Origin: Alnus glutinosa
Lineage: Eukaryota > Streptophyta > Magnoliopsida > Fagales > Betulaceae
Reading direction: 5' to 3'
Assembly: GCF_958979055.1 (NCBI RefSeq)
Contig: NC_084888.1
Location: 2,684,001 to 2,748,000 of the forward strand
DNA length: 64,000 bases
How positions within the stretch are numbered: position 1 is the first letter of the stretch; the number at the start of each line of letters is the position of its first letter. Of this stretch, positions 23,521-38,100 are shown one piece after another. The notes under the pieces were generated by a model. It ran no database searches, was not told the origin of the DNA, and was given only the letters and a program-made list of their open reading frames with translations. The position numbers were made by a program, and so were the translations under genes.

Positions 23521-26500
23521 CGAGCCTTTACGCGAACAGAAACAGCAAGCCAAACACGCTTGACTGGGAAAAGCATATTGTTCCACAAATCCATCAACTT
23601 TATTTTCTTCCTTGGCATTCGTCTCCTATTCCCACCGTCGCCACCTCCTCCTCCTCCTCCTCCACCAAGGCGAACCGCTATGGCTCTTAACCCGGCCAGA
23701 CCTGTCCTTTCTATATATCCACTTCTTGCTACCTTTCTTTATCTTCTCTAGCTATATTCTCTCTAAACAGATAGAGAGAGAATTCTTGGCACCTTTGAGC
23801 GCTGCTCAAGCCTCAAGCGTAATAGCGCCCACCCGCTTTGTCTGTTATATCTCTCTAATCAGTGCACCGACACGTGACCGTATGTCCTTTTTTTCTTTTA
23901 CTAATTTTTCGTATTTGTTGGTATATAAAATACAAACTTATGTCGTCAGACACAAAACTATAAATAAATTTTATTTGTTTAGTACCGATATAATAAGTAT
24001 TTCGGGAACTGTCATTTTAATATATAAATAATTTTTAATAAAATCTGTATTCACAGTGTATTATTAATGCTTGTCTGGGATTGTATCAATAAATTTAAAA
24101 ATTATTTTTAGTACATAAAAAGTTGTACAAAACAAAAATTAACATGTTTGATAAAAAATTATAAATTTACTATTTTTTGTTAAATAAAAAAATTAAAACG
24201 TACTTTTAAAAAAAAAAAAAAACTTGGAAGTTTTTTTCTTTTCAAAAAGGTAATTTTCACTGTAAATTAAAAAGACTATTAATGTGTATGAAAATGAGAA
24301 AGGTCCTCTTTATTCCTAATGAAATGGTAATTTTACCCTTTCTAACTTCTAAAATAAACAACCGGTTTATTCTTCATCTCATTTGAAATGAGAATGAAAT
24401 GGTGACGATCTTATTCCAAAAGAATAAGGCATTCTTTATTTTTATTATCATAAAATGCTCAAGAAACACGTGGTGCAGTTCGTATGGACATTTTTTTTTT
24501 AGCTTTTGGTATTTCTAATTATTTTCTATCGTCTAGCTTTTTGTCGCGGTCTAATTCTTGGTTAATTTATTTGCTTGGTTTGAAACGCGTCGGATTCCAA
24601 TTGGCAAATGAAGTAAAAAAGTCCAATTAGATGTTCTGTGGCCTGTGATGGGCGGTTTGACTGTTTGAATTACTTTGAACACTTTTTTTACAAAATAAAT
24701 AAATAAATCTAATTGACAATAAAAGAAGTATCACATGTACAATTCTCTCATACTTCTTTTATTGTTTTCGATTCTTTTTTTTTTTTTTTTAAATTAACCA
24801 TTAAATTTATAAGATTTACATAAATGAAAGTATGAGTCATATAGATTCAATAATTATTATTTTTTTTAAAAAAAAGAACATGAATAAAAAAAATACTAAA
24901 TAACATTTTTTTAAATTTAATTCAATTGGATACAAGAATAGTGTCGGTAATGTCACGGTCCAGGTGGTGATCAGACCATCTCAAAGCTTATTAATTTGAA
25001 AGGGATGCATCCCAATCAAACCAATCAACTTGTCTTCTTTCTTTTTATATCGTTTCGTAGGTTCCCACAAAAGTAAGAATTTAATGAAAGGAAGGATAGA
25101 GAGGATCCGATAGCAATTTGTTATACGAATTGCTAGCCGTTTGAATAATTAATATGAGAAAGTTCGGTGGGTCTTTATGTGGTGGCCATGCGAGCCACCC
25201 GAAGAAGAGAAGGAGAGGAGGCGGTTGTCATTGTTGGTGCAAGTGCAAGAACAATGACAAAAGAAGCGGGCCGAGACAATTAGATGGACATAAATGCTAT
25301 TACTAATGATTGAGAAATGTCGAGAAAACGTGGTGAGTTTAAATTTTTTAGTGTTGGCGTGGCAATGTTACGTAGATTATCTTGTCAATTTAAAAGAAAA
25401 AAAATAATAAGATATGTAATATTTCAATTTTTTTTTTTCTTACAAAAACGAGGACAAGTCAAACTCAATCAAAATTCAAAATACCAAACAAGTCAAGTAT
25501 ATTCTTCAAAAAAAACAAAGAAATAAGTCACGTATATCTGAGTCAAAGATTAGTTGGATAATAAAATAAATGAACAAATACATTTTGTCTAGTCTAGACG
25601 GTCAGGATAACAAATCTCTTTTTAAGTCTTGAACTGAAATTTTGTCAAAAAAAAAAAAAAAATTGATAGAGTAACGCTATATGCCATGGCCCATGCATAC
25701 AAGTTTTTTACAAAATTGACCGACAATTTTGATATTTGTTTTTAATAATTAAAGGCTGATATAAAGACTATTAAACTCTACTATATCAATTTTATAAAAT
25801 ATATGTGATACGTTTATATGGTTGCATTATTCAATAGTTTGGCTGTAGATGTTTTTTCGTCAATATATAATAAAATCTTAATCAATTTTCTAGTTAGCCA
25901 TCTTCCGTCAAAACTTAGTCTAGGTGCGTCAAAGATTAGTTAGGTAATAAATGAATAAAATACTAATCAAAACCAAGTTTTTCCTTTCCTTATATATATA
26001 TATATATTTATTCGACGATGATGATTTCGATGAATCTGATCCCCTAACTACACTACATTCTTGAAAGATTCGTTTGTTGTTCTTGCGGCCAATTCTCCAT
26101 ATATTATCTTCCTTGACTTTAAACATTTGTAACCCCAAAAGTATATATAATATATTGATATCTTGTCGCCACCGACAATTATTCAATGAGTGGAACATTA
26201 CCATCAATTATCCAACATAACTGATAGAAAATATTTATTTAATTATTTAATTAATACTAAACAAAAACTTACAAAATAAACAGCAAATACGTCTTCTAAT
26301 TTATCCTATTTGAAGACCGGCCCCCCATCACGTAAAAATCATTCAATTTTAAACAAATTCTTTAAAGAAAACAATATTGTTAACACTCAGCTAATTATCT
26401 CATGAACACTTAATTAGGTCTCTCATAAAAAATAAGTATTAGTGGGGCAATCGATTATTGCGTTTTACTCCGATTCTAACAGAAATTTCATCGTACTATA

Positions 26501-27215
26501 ATTTTTATTTCAAGTCTCTTATAATTGACATAATAATTCACGTGGTATTTATTGTATTAATCACTAAACAATCAAATCTGATTGTAGCTAATTTGACAGT
26601 GTCACGCGGACTGTTACGTGAGTTTGTAAGTTCACGTGACATTTGTCATGTCAACCATTAAAAAGTTAAATTTAATTGTGATTGACATGACTGTCACTTT
26701 AATTTTCACGTCAATTAAAAAAATTATAGTAAAAATTATATTACTAGAATATTTTGTATGCGAATAAGAAGTAGTTAATCGAACTTGGTGGATATGCGTA
26801 TCGTTGTGGAGGAATTAGATGATGGCTAGCTTCGTCAACTTCAACTAAAGAAAAGGTTTGGTGAGTGCGGTTCTTTTCTCTCTTTTTTTTTTAATATTTT
26901 TAAGTCTTGAAACCTTTTCCGCACCTAATTAATCCTAACAAGCATCATTTTTGTATTATTTTTTTTTATTATTAGTCCTACGTGGCCCATTTCTCCCAAC
27001 CACCTTAATCTTAATCAATCTCATAAATATGATTTTATTAATTTTCTCTTTCTTTTTTGGTTTGGGTATATTGATCTCCTTCTCTCCATTTCATCTGATA
27101 ATAATCTTGCATAAAGTCTAGTTTTTTATCATCTTCCAATAGGATTCTCTCCGTTTTTAGTGAAATGACGAGGATTAATTTTGATGTCAAGAAGATTTTG
27201 TTTTGTTATATCTAA

Positions 27216-27293
<78 letters not shown>

Positions 27294-30200
27294 CGTCACA
27301 TTATTTATAATTTTAAATAACATGGCAACATAAATAACCACTATTAAATCTCTAAAATCTAATTTAGACCATAAGATTGATAATTTCCGTTTCACTTGAA
27401 ATGAAATCACGATCCATAAAAATATATTAATACTAAGAGTAATGCTATACAGTGTACTAGGGACGGAGGAATAGGGGGCTGGTATAGGCCATGACCCCCC
27501 TTTAATTCCTAAAAACAGAAAAATAAAAAAAAATAAAATGAGCCTACTGGTCCGTAGCAACAATTTTTTAAAACTTGGCCCCTGCCTATAATAATTTATG
27601 GCTCCGTCCTTATAGTATACACTACAATTTTATTATATTTTGTTGATATGCCATTGCCAATCAATAACATTAATAAAGTGGAGTGTGGTTGGTTTCTAGC
27701 ATTTCTCTACTGTCAATGCTAGTACCAATAATGGTAAAAATAAAAGTTAAGGCTTTATATATATATTCTTTCACACTATTGATAAGAGTAAGACCCACAA
27801 AAGGTTCCACCATCTCTCATGTCATGGTATATAGAGGAATTGAAAATTAATGCGGAAATAGCATCATCCGATGCTAATGATGACGATAATAATAAGTTAA
27901 TAATGTATTAATCCGACAATAAGTTGATATACTACCAGCCTATCAATCTGTTCTAACTGATTTTCACACATTGGTGGGAGATGTATATATATATTCTTGT
28001 TTGCATCTTGATTTGTTCGGATTAGGGAGTTTATCATCAAATTTGGGTATCAAATCAAATCAAAATATCAAATCAAATAGAGATCGATGAGATTACTTTT
28101 CCAATATACTGCTAAATATATGGAGCACTCTTCAACCCTTTAATTGTCTTGTTTCAAATAAAATTTCATGTTAATTATGGTATATTATGCCTATATATTC
28201 ATGTTATCAACATGGCAAGACTAGCTTAATTAGGAAGATAATCACCATTCAAGGCAAAAAATTATAGTGGCTATTTTTATTCGCAGCCAGAAATTCGTAA
28301 TCCCTGTGTCATGAAGTATCTAAATCCTATTGGGTGAGTGATCGATCCTTCCAACAAAAAAAGAATAAATCATTACATAAATAAATTATAGTATGTTAGA
28401 ATAAATGCTTAATTCATTTCTCTTTTTGCTATAAGCTTTTTAAGATAATTAAGTAATGATTTAATATGGTATCAAGAACAAAGGTCTTAAGTTTGAACTT
28501 AACTTGTCTCCATAATTCATCCGTAATTGAATATTCCACGTGTTAAACCTCACTTATTGAGATAATTGAGTTTGAACTCACAGGTGAGTGAGAGTGCTAA
28601 AATATTAATTAATTATTTAAATTTTTGAAATAAGTGGTGATTGTTAAATCATTTCCATTTCAAATGGTCAGGAACTCAGAATTTAAAGTTGGTATATCTA
28701 ACCAGATAATTAATAACAGTCGACAACAGTTTCGAGACCAACAACAATAGCAATTAGTTGACTACGTGTGATAGGAGGTTGGGTAAGGATTATTCTCTCA
28801 ATTACCTTTGTAGAAAGTTGAAGTGAAGGGTTGATCAATTTCTTCATCATAATAAACTTTAAGTATTGGGATTATTCTTGGACACAATAATATTGTCAAC
28901 ACAAAGAGATAGAGGGAACTGCATGTAACAGCAGCCCCATACAATATATACAAAGCTAGGCCATTCCACCATGAAAAGAGCACCTTACCTTGGGGTAGAG
29001 TTATGCCATCCTGGCCAATCCTATTGCCTGTGCCTTCCTTATCCACGACAACAATGACATGATGCTTCTGTGATCACAAATGTAGAATATCTTGCACCAA
29101 CCTTTCTTTATCTCACATCCATGATCCATGCTTTTGTTTAAAAACAATGTGATGCAGGAAAAAGGAATTTAGAAGAAGAAAAAAGGTGGAAAAGAAAGGG
29201 GCCGGGATAGAGTTGCATAGAGCATAGTCCAAAGGAAAAAAGAGTTTGGTGGAGCACTCTCACCACTAAAGAAGACAAGTCATACCTCAAATAAAAACTG
29301 AATAATTATTCATCAGTTATAATCTCCATTGGAGTATAAAAGGACGTACACTTAAAAAATAAACTTATTGACCATACTCTAACACTAACCCTAACCCTAA
29401 TTTGACCGACTTTGAGCCATGCTTAAAAAATGACAAAATAATGTCACGTAACTCTCAAAAATTAAATACTAATAACTAAAAGAACTAAAATAAAGATAAA
29501 TGACTCATTGTCTTGTCCCGCATCACAAAGAGACAAGATAAAGAGCTATAATTAAGTGCTCATTCTTCTTTATTTTATAATTTGCAAGCAACTAGCTTGT
29601 CTTCATATTCCATTCCACTGCACTGATTAATCAAGAGGCTCCTGCAATGGGAAGTGACTAAAAAAGTGAATTTCAATATATATATATATATGAGTGGTTT
29701 AGATGCTATAGTTTGGGTTAGTGAGAGAGTAGGAAACAATCCCATGTTATAAAGCTAAGCGTTGGATTCCACGAAATGTGGATGATCAGGTTTATTCTTA
29801 CCACTAACATTGTTCAAAAGAATATCATGCACAACACCACCATTCAATTCCCCTCGATCGGTAAGATTTGTTTCCTATGTCAAACATACAAGTATATGTA
29901 TGGATGATTGAGGAGTTACGTCACTCTTGAGTCTTGACAACGCAAACACATAAAATAGATTTGGGTTAAAACTGATTTTGAAAACATAACTTTTAGAAGT
30001 TAAAATTTTACCAAGGCCAAGCACCGGAGGAAGTATGCAAACAGAGCAAACAACGAGAAAGGTCCATTGGAGTTCCAGCAGAGCCACCTCCGATGATTAA
30101 GTCAGGATGGATAGATAAGAAAGCAAACTAACATAATGAGAGTATAAGAAATGATTGCGTACCTAATGAAGGGTCTTACCTTTTATATATAGGCTAGTCA

Positions 30201-32167
30201 TTCTTGCCTTCCATTGTTAGGGTTTTAGGACCTCCAACTAAAATTCTATGAAGGGAATCAAAGATTATTGAATTCACGCAGTCACAATGTGAATATTCTC
30301 TTCTATGAATATTGGGGGAGGTTTATAACATGGGAAAGCCGTTATCTAAGTAGTCGTTATGCTAACGTTGCTAGTCGAGCCATCTAAGTTTTCTCCTCTG
30401 GTCAAATCCTATCATATGTTCTCTGTTATGTTTATTTTGTGTTGAATTTTGTGGTGTGGTCGGAACTTGCGGTTCAAGCTTTATCATCCTGACCCGAATC
30501 ATAGGCTCTGAAGTCTGTTTTTCCGACCTGGATTGGATTGGTGGAGCTTATATGTGACCTACCAAATAGCATATGGTGGATTGATTTGATGTTTCCTTTC
30601 TGTTGGCCTATTGACAAATGTAGACACATTTACTCCCGTATTTGATAAGTAGTCCGTATATCACCCATTTTAACATAACATCATCATCAATTTTTGAAAG
30701 TGTACTTATTGAAGGAGACTCGTAACAATATAACAACAAGTAGTGATAATACAAAAACGTCAGTTTTGATGCTTGTAGTGTGATTTAGGCTCGACAAAAT
30801 AACATTGTATAATGGATATAAACATCAGGTCATTTTTTATTTGTTATAGGTGGTTTCATATGAATGCCCCTTTCCATTCTTCTGTCTTGTCACAGAATCT
30901 CTGTCGCATTATGGGGGTGTAGTGTTGATTCGTCATAGTCGACCTTGGAGCCACTTGTTATTGTCTTCAACCGACGCATAGTGAGGGCGAGGAAGAGCTT
31001 GGGTCAATGAAGGCGTCCACATTGTCGTCCAATCGTCGTGCACTTGTCCTCTTCAACTCACTTATGTTTCTTCTAGAAGTCCATTACAATTTAAAAAAAG
31101 ACCTTAGGCGAGCCACTAATTTCGTCTGGAAATGGTAGCCACTGGGAACGGGAATGGTGGGCGTATGGACAACAATGATAGCAACAAAACATTTTGCCAT
31201 TCCAGTAATTATTCTAGTAAGATTGTCCGACCCGGATCGGGTGCACTTACCTGTCCGTATACGGGCAGCTAATGTAAGAAGGCACCTCACCTGTTTGGGC
31301 TCCTGTTCAAGCTGCTTGGACACCTACCCAAACAGGTACTCGAGCGGGACAGGACCCACCCACCTTCTTGCATTCAATACAGGCAGCTAATTGAAACAAC
31401 ATAAGAGTTTAATGCAACATAGTATGCACCTCTAAGGTCCTTCACTGATTCCTACAAGAGAGTCTCATGTCATCTTTGGCATCTGAAACCAACTCAAAGT
31501 TAACCCTGCTACCCAAGCCTCAATTTTGGAATGCATTGAGAGGTTCGATCCCTACAGTACATCCCATTTAATTCACAAAAGCATTTGCATTTGCATCTCA
31601 AGTCATCTTTGTCTACTGGGCTCAAACTTTTGGACTCTGGACAAAGGAGAATCAGCAAAAGGCTGCTCCTTTGGAGTACATCTTACATAGTTAACAAAAG
31701 CATGCACTAGGTATTTGCTTCATCCTCACCTTATAGAACCCCACTTTCAATAGGATGTTGGTTGGTGTTCTCGGGCAACTCTATCCTTTCCTCTTTATCA
31801 TCTTTGTAATTCTTGCATTGTCATTAACATACAAAACCTCAACTGGTTTCAACACTTTTTCTTTTCTTCAATATCTTCAACTTTCTGATTTTGTCTGGTA
31901 TGGATTTACATGCTTTGATCTTTCACTTGTACATAACGATATTAAAAACAAACCATAGAGGAAAGAAAAAAGAATATTCGACATTTTTTTTAAAGAACTT
32001 TTTGTCTAAACCTATAGGATTACCTATCTTCCCACAGTTTCTGTCATGCCCAGACTTGTTTGACACAAGCTCAGCCTTTTTCTTGTAGAGGGATCTTAGT
32101 ATAAATCAATAACGTTGAACTCACAGAATAATAACATAATAGAAGACATTCAATAAAGCCCTACTTT
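23521..32167. other. Gene-poor region rich in simple repeats
   Basis: No recognisable gene was found over 8.6 kb. At 23600-23880 there is a CCT-rich stretch and a promoter-like CTATATATCC near 23711, but no credible coding frame follows. A 76-bp (TA)n run is at 27217-27292, and three copies of a CCCTAA-like word are near 29380-29400. Segments at 27460-27610 and 32740-32830 share transposon-like words (GACGGA, GCCCCTG). The stretch at 30000-30200 looks like a - strand LTR, with TATATATAAAAGG on that strand near 30180-30192, but it has no defined ends. Confidence 0.4.
28798..29070 (-). other. Open frame with one hydrophobic segment, origin unknown
   Basis: A frame of about 90 codons contains QGKVLFSWWNGLALYILYG and then a Leu/Val-rich segment that could span a membrane. 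It is preceded by an acceptor-like TGATCACAG. I do not recognise a family. It could be one exon of an undetected gene, a gene fragment, or chance. Confidence 0.2.
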
Positions 32168-35100
32168 CTAGTCATCAATGTTCTTCATGTATTCCTTGGA
32201 GAGTTTAGTCTCCATTACCAGCTGCTGTTCTTTGAGGAGAGAACACCCTGATTCAAATAAAGCCTCCACCGTTTGCTGTACAACCCACATGCGAAAACAC
32301 ATTGATGTCACCCATTTCAAATACAAATTTCAGCTATCTCAGACGATATTTGGAATAACACCACCACCAAAAAAGAAGAAGAATAATGATGCTAACAATA
32401 ATAAAATAGAAACTACAGAAATAACAATACCAGGAAAAAAAACGGAGAAATACCAGTGAAAGGATGATATCGATAATACAGTAGTGTGGCTCTGGTTACT
32501 ACCACTACTTTTCAAAGTTATACAGAACTTCATTATATCATCATTTCCTTATCGACAATATCTTGACAAAGAAAGCTCAGTCACACAGTTCAGCAACAAG
32601 TCAATAACCCAATTCACACAATTATGGCTGACATTTTTAGTTTATTCATGAAACATCCAAAGGTCATTTGAGAATCAGCAGCAATAGGTCTTTCCATACT
32701 TTTTTTCTTATTTACCTATAATGGGGCAGGGCATTTAGCAGAGACGGAACTAGAATTGAGGGGGTTCATTCATAAAAATATATATTTTAGGTGGGGAAGG
32801 GGGACACCTCACCGCAGTTCTGCCCCTGGCATTTAGGCTGTCCATTCACAATATATACATGCATAGGAACCTAACAGTAACATGATCGCAACAACAATTA
32901 TTATGGTTCTGTGTACCTTACAATATAAGTAATATCTCAAACAATTTCCTCCTATCATCAAAAACCCTTTTCTAACATCATTCTAGTATCAAGCAGAACA
33001 ATTTCCCTAAACATTTTAGTTCAGGGAAGACATTACAGATGACCCCATAGTTTAAGGTAGATAGCAACAATTAACCATTATATAAGTATATTCTATTTTC
33101 TTAGATTCATTGATAATAATTATGTGGAGAAAGATATACAAGTAAAATTTATAGGGCTCTACAATATGTATGCTTTGCCTTTTAATATTCAGTTTTGATG
33201 GAACAGAATGAAGTCATTGCTCAATAAACCAAATTAATAAATAAACTGATAAACTAGAACTTGCTTCATACTATAAGGATTTCCAGAAAAAGAGCTGATT
33301 TGGATAGAAAATAGTAGTGATATGATTAATTACTCACCTTTGGGGGAGTGAATACAGGAAGCTTTTCATTCTTTTTTCGTCTAAGCAGTTTGTCCCCAAG
33401 TTTTTCAACACCTCCAATATCATCGATCCACTAAAATGTAAAAGCAGTAAATAAAATCTGTACATGAATTTAACAATTTTCACAAGAAAAATATTTATGC
33501 CTGTCTAGGAGATTCATACTTGAAGCCTTAAGTATGGACTAAATTAATAAATATAGTGGCAGGATTTGTCACACAACAGCAGGAAAGAGCCAACAATTAA
33601 CTACTTGAGAAAGACAAAGAAAATTAGCTAACCATCTGCCCAGAGAAAATTTTATCAAGTGCCATTCATGCAGGAGGCCAAGTCAACTGTAAGACCACAA
33701 AATATTGTGTATACCAGGCAACCAAAAAGGAATCTATTTTCAAGACTAAGAAGATTCATAAGTGAGTCAGCACATCCTCATTGTGAAAGAAGTTATGAAG
33801 CATGGCATGTGACTTCTAGATTTAGCTGCAAGTAGACAAATATCTGGCTCACATTTCCAATCAAATCGATTGTATCTTGTTTAAGTCATAGTCAAGGATA
33901 TCAACCTGTTAGACTCAGGTAATCATGCTAGCTTGATAAGCTAGCTTCTGAAGTCTTTTAACAACCCTCTATGAAAAGCAGCTACTCCCACTGACCTTAC
34001 CACCTTAGCATCCACAAAGTATGTTAATAAATCAAGATCCTTCCATTGAAAATCCTAACTAAGATGTTTTTTAAGATAAAAATATTGCCTCCTGATCGCT
34101 CTGTCACGACAATGTCACCAGCATGTAGTGGAAAAACAGAAAAATAGAGAATGATTATTCTAAATAGGCATATTACCTTGCTGAGAAGATTTGATAAAAT
34201 GGATGGTGTTAATATGAAAAACTATGACCCTCGTGCTACCCATTTGCTAGGATTCTATGACGGCTATAGTCCTAAAAAGATTCACTGTTTTAGAAGCAGC
34301 AACACATTAAAGGTGGAGGCCTAAATAGAAGCAAATTAAACTGATCCTGTTGCAAATAGAACATACACTTTAGGATTTTATACAAGTAGGAGAGAGTTTG
34401 GCGCCATCCTGCTTTTTTTTTTTTTAATAAGAAATCGAAATATCATTAAAAAGCGCAAAAGACGCAATTCAGATACACAAGAAGTATACAAGGGGACACT
34501 TAACTAGAAAGAAAAAGACGGTCAATAACATCAGAAAGTCTAAAGTCCTAGTGGAAAAGAGTATTGAAGGACTTTAAATCCACCACCGTCTTCTTGCGGT
34601 CTTCAAAACTCTTATCATTTATTTCCTTACAAATACACCACAAAAGATAAAACGGTACCATTTGTCCCTAAAGTTCAGCTAATAATAAATGATTAATTTA
34701 ATCATTTAATTAAATATTTTAACACTTCTCCTCACGTGTGAGTCAACAAGTGAGACCGAACACGTGGATTATTTAATTGAAATTGGTAGGGTAAATTATG
34801 AAACTAGGGTTCGAACTCAGTACTTTTGCTCTGAACCATGTTAAATCACCACTTATCTAAAAAACTTAAATTAATAGGAAATGATAAACTAAATTATTTA
34901 ATTAATATTCTAACACATGATAGTTGCTTCAAGTGGCTAAAAGTTAATATAGATAATTGTAGCAATCTACTTGCTAGGTGTCTGACTGAAAAGAAATTGA
35001 TATGTTCCTCTTCAACCCTTTTCTCCCCATAAATTCTCCACTTTATTTTCTCATTTAAAGCCCATAAATTACCTGCATGCTCCCTATTCATAATAATTCA

Positions 35101-38100
35101 ACAGGTGGAAAAGCTATAGAAATTTACAATCTTTGTGCAAGAGAATAGAGGAGAAAACCCAAAAAAAAAAAAAAAAAAAAAAACCAATACTTTGCATAGT
35201 CTTTTACAATTCAAAACAGGATGTTATATACCTTTGAGATTGACTTGTCATATGTTCGAGACCTAAGAGCTCCATAAAAATCCAAAGCTGCCCAATCACC
35301 AAAGTGAATGCATCAATTAATAAACTAACTAACAGAAATGAATTTATACATTTTAACTCTCATTCAGCAAGGTAAAACAAGGAACATGATTGTTGAGAAC
35401 AATGAAAAAACAAAAGCCCAAATATATGTACAAGGACTGCAGTGCAATACATGTAAAACAGCCCAAACAGAACAACAGTGTACCACTATATCTGTTAGCC
35501 TACCAAAACAAGAAAAAGAAATCCCAGTGGGATCATAAACCGAGAGTTTGTTAAAGGAAGAAAAGAACTTCGAATTTATAACCAACATAATCCATGGAAA
35601 TGGGCAAAGATGTAAGAGGAACCTATACAAAGGAACATGGTGCCAAAACAACAGCAAGGATAAGAAGAAGCAAACAAGCTTGCAACACCTGGCAGTTCTG
35701 AAATTGTTTTTGGAAGCTGCTATTTCTGGATAGAAACAATAAAATTAGTTTAAGTGTACACTTCATCTCAATACTGGATTATTCTATCATTTTAAACAGT
35801 TTTTCCTCTAAATTATGGAAGGTTTTCCACTTAAAATCTCTATTGCACATCTCTCTATGTAGCAGCCAGCGTCCATGATATCAGCTTTAAATTGTTTTCT
35901 TTTCTTTTTTCAAAATTTTCAGGAAAGGACAGATCTAAAGGATTAGAGTCTCAAAATCATTACAGAAGCTAGATTAAAGTAGTGATGTAATGGGTGTTGA
36001 TATGATTGTTTTGTGCAATAAAAGTAGGGACATTGTTATCCTCAACCTGAAGGTGGAGGTTGGGGGGGGGGGGGGGTTGCGGATTGAGTATACATAGCTT
36101 TATTTAGTGTCAGCTACCATGTTAAGAACCAAAGAGATTTCCCTAAGTAAAAACCATATTGATTTGATTAAGTGCACATTTAAGCACGTGAGGAAACATA
36201 AAACCTTTAGACCCTTAGATATCCTTCTACCTTTTTCTCTCGAAATAACTTGCATAACAGAAAAAAAAAAAAAAAAAAAATGTGAAGGGAACGTATAATT
36301 AGGTGTCATGATTCAGACCATCAAAGAAGAACTACCACAGAGAAACCTCAAAACCTGTAAAAATGTAGAAAGGAAAGGACTAGAATAATAAAAATTTGAC
36401 TGGAACTCACAACTTAATGTTTAATAAGAAGAATCACACAAATAATGACAATGATGAAATGGTACTAGCTCTAATCTGGAAAACCTATGCAAGCATATTG
36501 CTTATATTGGTAAGATACAAAAATAACATCCAAAGTTACTGTCACAGGGTTTCCTTCAAATTCCACCGACTTCGATGCACTATAGAAGTTACAGAAAAGT
36601 AAACAATTCAGAAAGTACATGAAAAACAGAGTATTTACCTTGATTAGGAAATTTGTCCACTATTCTTATAACATCATCCCTAGAAATGCCATCTTTCTCA
36701 TACATTTGATGGACAATATTGACGATATCTTCATGATTAGGCTGCCTGTTTCACAAGCAGTATTTCAGAAAATGGTTGGGTGACATAGCTCTGTTACTTG
36801 CACAATGAACGAGATTTGTAAAAATCACAATGTACACATTGCTAATAGTTCATACTATGTGGTTAAAAAAAACATATCACAATGCACACATTGCTAATAG
36901 TTGATACTACGTGGTTTAAAAAAACATAGTAGGTTAAAACATGACAAAACAGAGCAAAGAAAGTCCTTTGGTTAGTTTCTTGGAAGGTTTTAGCTGCCAA
37001 AAGTTGAGTATGAGGGGTAGGTGTAGAAGCTAGAACGATTGATTTGGGTTGGAAAATATTGAATCTCTGTGAGCTTTTATGGCTGGAAAAGAGGATTAAA
37101 GTAGCAGGATTTTATGTGAAAGCAAGGGGTTTTATATATATAGGAGACTAGGTTAAGGGTTTAATGGTAGAGAAGATTGGTCAAAGTTACAAAATTAGGT
37201 TTTGAAGGATGATAAAGTTGCTAGAAACTAAAGAGGAAGAAGGAGAAGAAGATGGGTTTCTAGGCGTCAAACACAAATTTCCTAGCATCACACCTAGGTT
37301 TTCCTCGGTATCACACCACACATTAGATTTACATTACACAAACCTCAAAGAGCATATTTGCTGGAGATTTCTCAAAGCTATTTGTGAATAGGTATTGTCC
37401 CAATCATAGCTAAATAATATAATTCTTTTAAAGGCAAAGAAGTAAATGAAAGGACATAATATAAAAATAATCTCCGTACCAGTAAAACTTTTCCATTCTT
37501 CCATCGCGAATCAAGGGAGCATAAATAGTTGAAAGATCATTCCCTGTAACAATGATAGGAATTCTATTTGTGACATCTGATTCTCGCCAGTCTTGTCCAA
37601 TACTCACTCTTGTAGGATTATCTGCCAGATTCATCAGAGTTCCAACAACAATTTGATTGTTGACAGTCATTTGAGTGTTTCCTAGATAAGAACAGAAATA
37701 TACTTTCAGAATAGTGAAATAGTTTTCAAAGTTCTAAGACAAGTAAGGAAAAACTAGGACTTAGAACATACAAAGACCATAGAATATATATATATATATT
37801 TTCTTCTTCTTCTGTTTGAATTAATTCTAATTTTCTATTCAAATCAAACAGTAGCTCACCGAATCTACCGAGGCCAGCATCAATATCATTGATCATCAAG
37901 CAGCTCATCTTGCCCTGCAGTAGTCAAGAAAAATGAGACTAAACAACAATGATAACATGAACAAACCACAAGAAAGATCCATCAGTGCAACAGCATGAAT
38001 AAAAAGGAGGATCATAATTGCAGATTGACATTGAAAACATGATATTGTAAAACAAGTTTTTGGAACATAATGAAAGAGGAAAACTGATGTTGGTACTATT

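Noticed and set aside
23268..23618. Open frames with poly-Ile, poly-Ser or poly-Met runs
   Set aside because: They are translations of the GAT/GAA triplet repeats in different frames, with no domain or codon signal.
27217..27292. Long TA run as the core of a regulatory or palindromic element
   Set aside because: It is a plain dinucleotide microsatellite. Any self-complementarity is trivial.
29375..29402. Interstitial telomere repeat
   Set aside because: There are only about three imperfect CCCTAA words, too few to call a telomeric array.
36061..36076. G-run, and the C-run at about 39021-39040, as possible G-quadruplex regulators
   Set aside because: Pure homopolymers of this kind in introns are common slippage products and often assembly-length errors. 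Nothing nearby suggests a role.
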